Source of the DNA: Priapulus caudatus
Taxonomy: Eukaryota; Priapulida; Priapulimorpha; Priapulimorphida; Priapulidae
Assembly: GCF_000485595.1 (NCBI RefSeq)
Contig: NW_014578072.1
Location: forward strand, 42,337-89,008
Length of the DNA stretch: 46,672 bases
Direction: 5' to 3'
Part shown: one piece after another, positions 46,230 through 46,672 of the stretch
How positions within the stretch are numbered: the first letter of the stretch is position 1
Layout of the letters: every line of letters starts with the position of its first letter
Position numbers and translations under genes: made by a program
The notes under the pieces: generated by a model
Databases searched by the model: none
The model's input: the letters and a program-made list of their open reading frames with translations, nothing else
Told to the model about the DNA's origin: nothing

Positions 46230-46339
46230 ATCTCAGCCTCACTTACAGCTAAGTGGGTATAACACGATACGCACTACACATAGGTGACAGGTACAATGTG
46301 GTACGTCCCGCGTAAAAGTAACTGTTAATATGTTGGGAT

Positions 46340-46596
46340 ACTTTATGCGTACATGCGCTACATTTTATAGAGTTACAGCACCATAGAGATACGGTGCTAT
46401 AAATGATGCATGCTATACGGCCACAAGCCTATAGACAATGCACTCTACAGACCTGCTGTACTATATATAGAGGATACCTGCTATAGACCTGCAGTTCTAC
46501 AGAGAATGCACGCTATAGAGTTACAGCGCTATAGGGGATGCATGCTGTAGAGTTTCTGTGTTATGTGAGTATAAAAACTCCATTCAAGAGATATGA

Positions 46597-46672
<76 letters not shown>
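46340..46672. repeat. degenerate short tandem repeats and (AACT)n microsatellite
   Basis: 46340-46560 has repeated GCTATAGA.TTACAGCGCTATA and GATGCATGCTATA-like units of about 40 bp. From 46597 to the window end it is pure TAAC. No gene seen. Confidence 0.8.

Overview
Eukaryotic (metazoan) genomic DNA with many short introns, abundant microsatellites and small inverted-repeat transposons. The organism cannot be named from the sequence. The gene content (TFIIIC subunit, alpha-2-macroglobulin family, ZP-domain membrane protein), transposon density and TTAGGG-like repeats suggest a marine invertebrate; the ZP protein looks protostome-like, but that placement is weak.

Layout. (1) 927-9551, plus strand: the last 16 exons of GTF3C3 (TFIIIC102, a TPR subunit of the RNA polymerase III factor TFIIIC); its 5' exons lie outside the window. 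Its intron 14 carries a terminal-inverted-repeat element (7333-8964) that holds a stolen piece of an alpha-2-macroglobulin (A2M) gene, including an intact bait-region exon. (2) 10197-23264, minus strand: A2M-a, exons 2-33 of an A2M family gene. Exon 1 is missing and exons 17-25 are full of one-base indels. (3) 23287-24622, minus strand: a displaced extra copy of A2M exons 20-22. (4) 24623-25535: a small transposon, then a TATA-box promoter. (5) 25536-40205, plus strand: A2M-b, a complete 33-exon gene of about 1,564 codons whose exon phases all join, with signal peptide, bait region and intact thioester motif. (6) 41805-45796, minus strand: the last seven exons of a ZP-domain transmembrane protein with a furin site. 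(7) 45797-46672: a transposon containing TTAGGG-like repeats, degenerate repeats and an AACT microsatellite.

The two A2M genes form a head-to-head inverted duplication flanked by two convergent neighbours. A2M proteins are secreted or haemolymph protease traps: a protease cuts the bait, the thioester is exposed and the protease is caught. The main result here is that the A2M copies are nearly alike over most exons but differ strongly in the bait region (3' part of exon 18, 5' part of exon 19) and in the 5' half of exon 17. A third bait version sits inside the transposon in the neighbouring gene. This resembles a bait-diversification arrangement with a mobile or silent donor cassette. That idea is inference. 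Parts of the window (13.7-17.6 kb and 7.5-8.5 kb) carry an indel pattern typical of uncorrected long reads, and haplotype misassembly has to be excluded.
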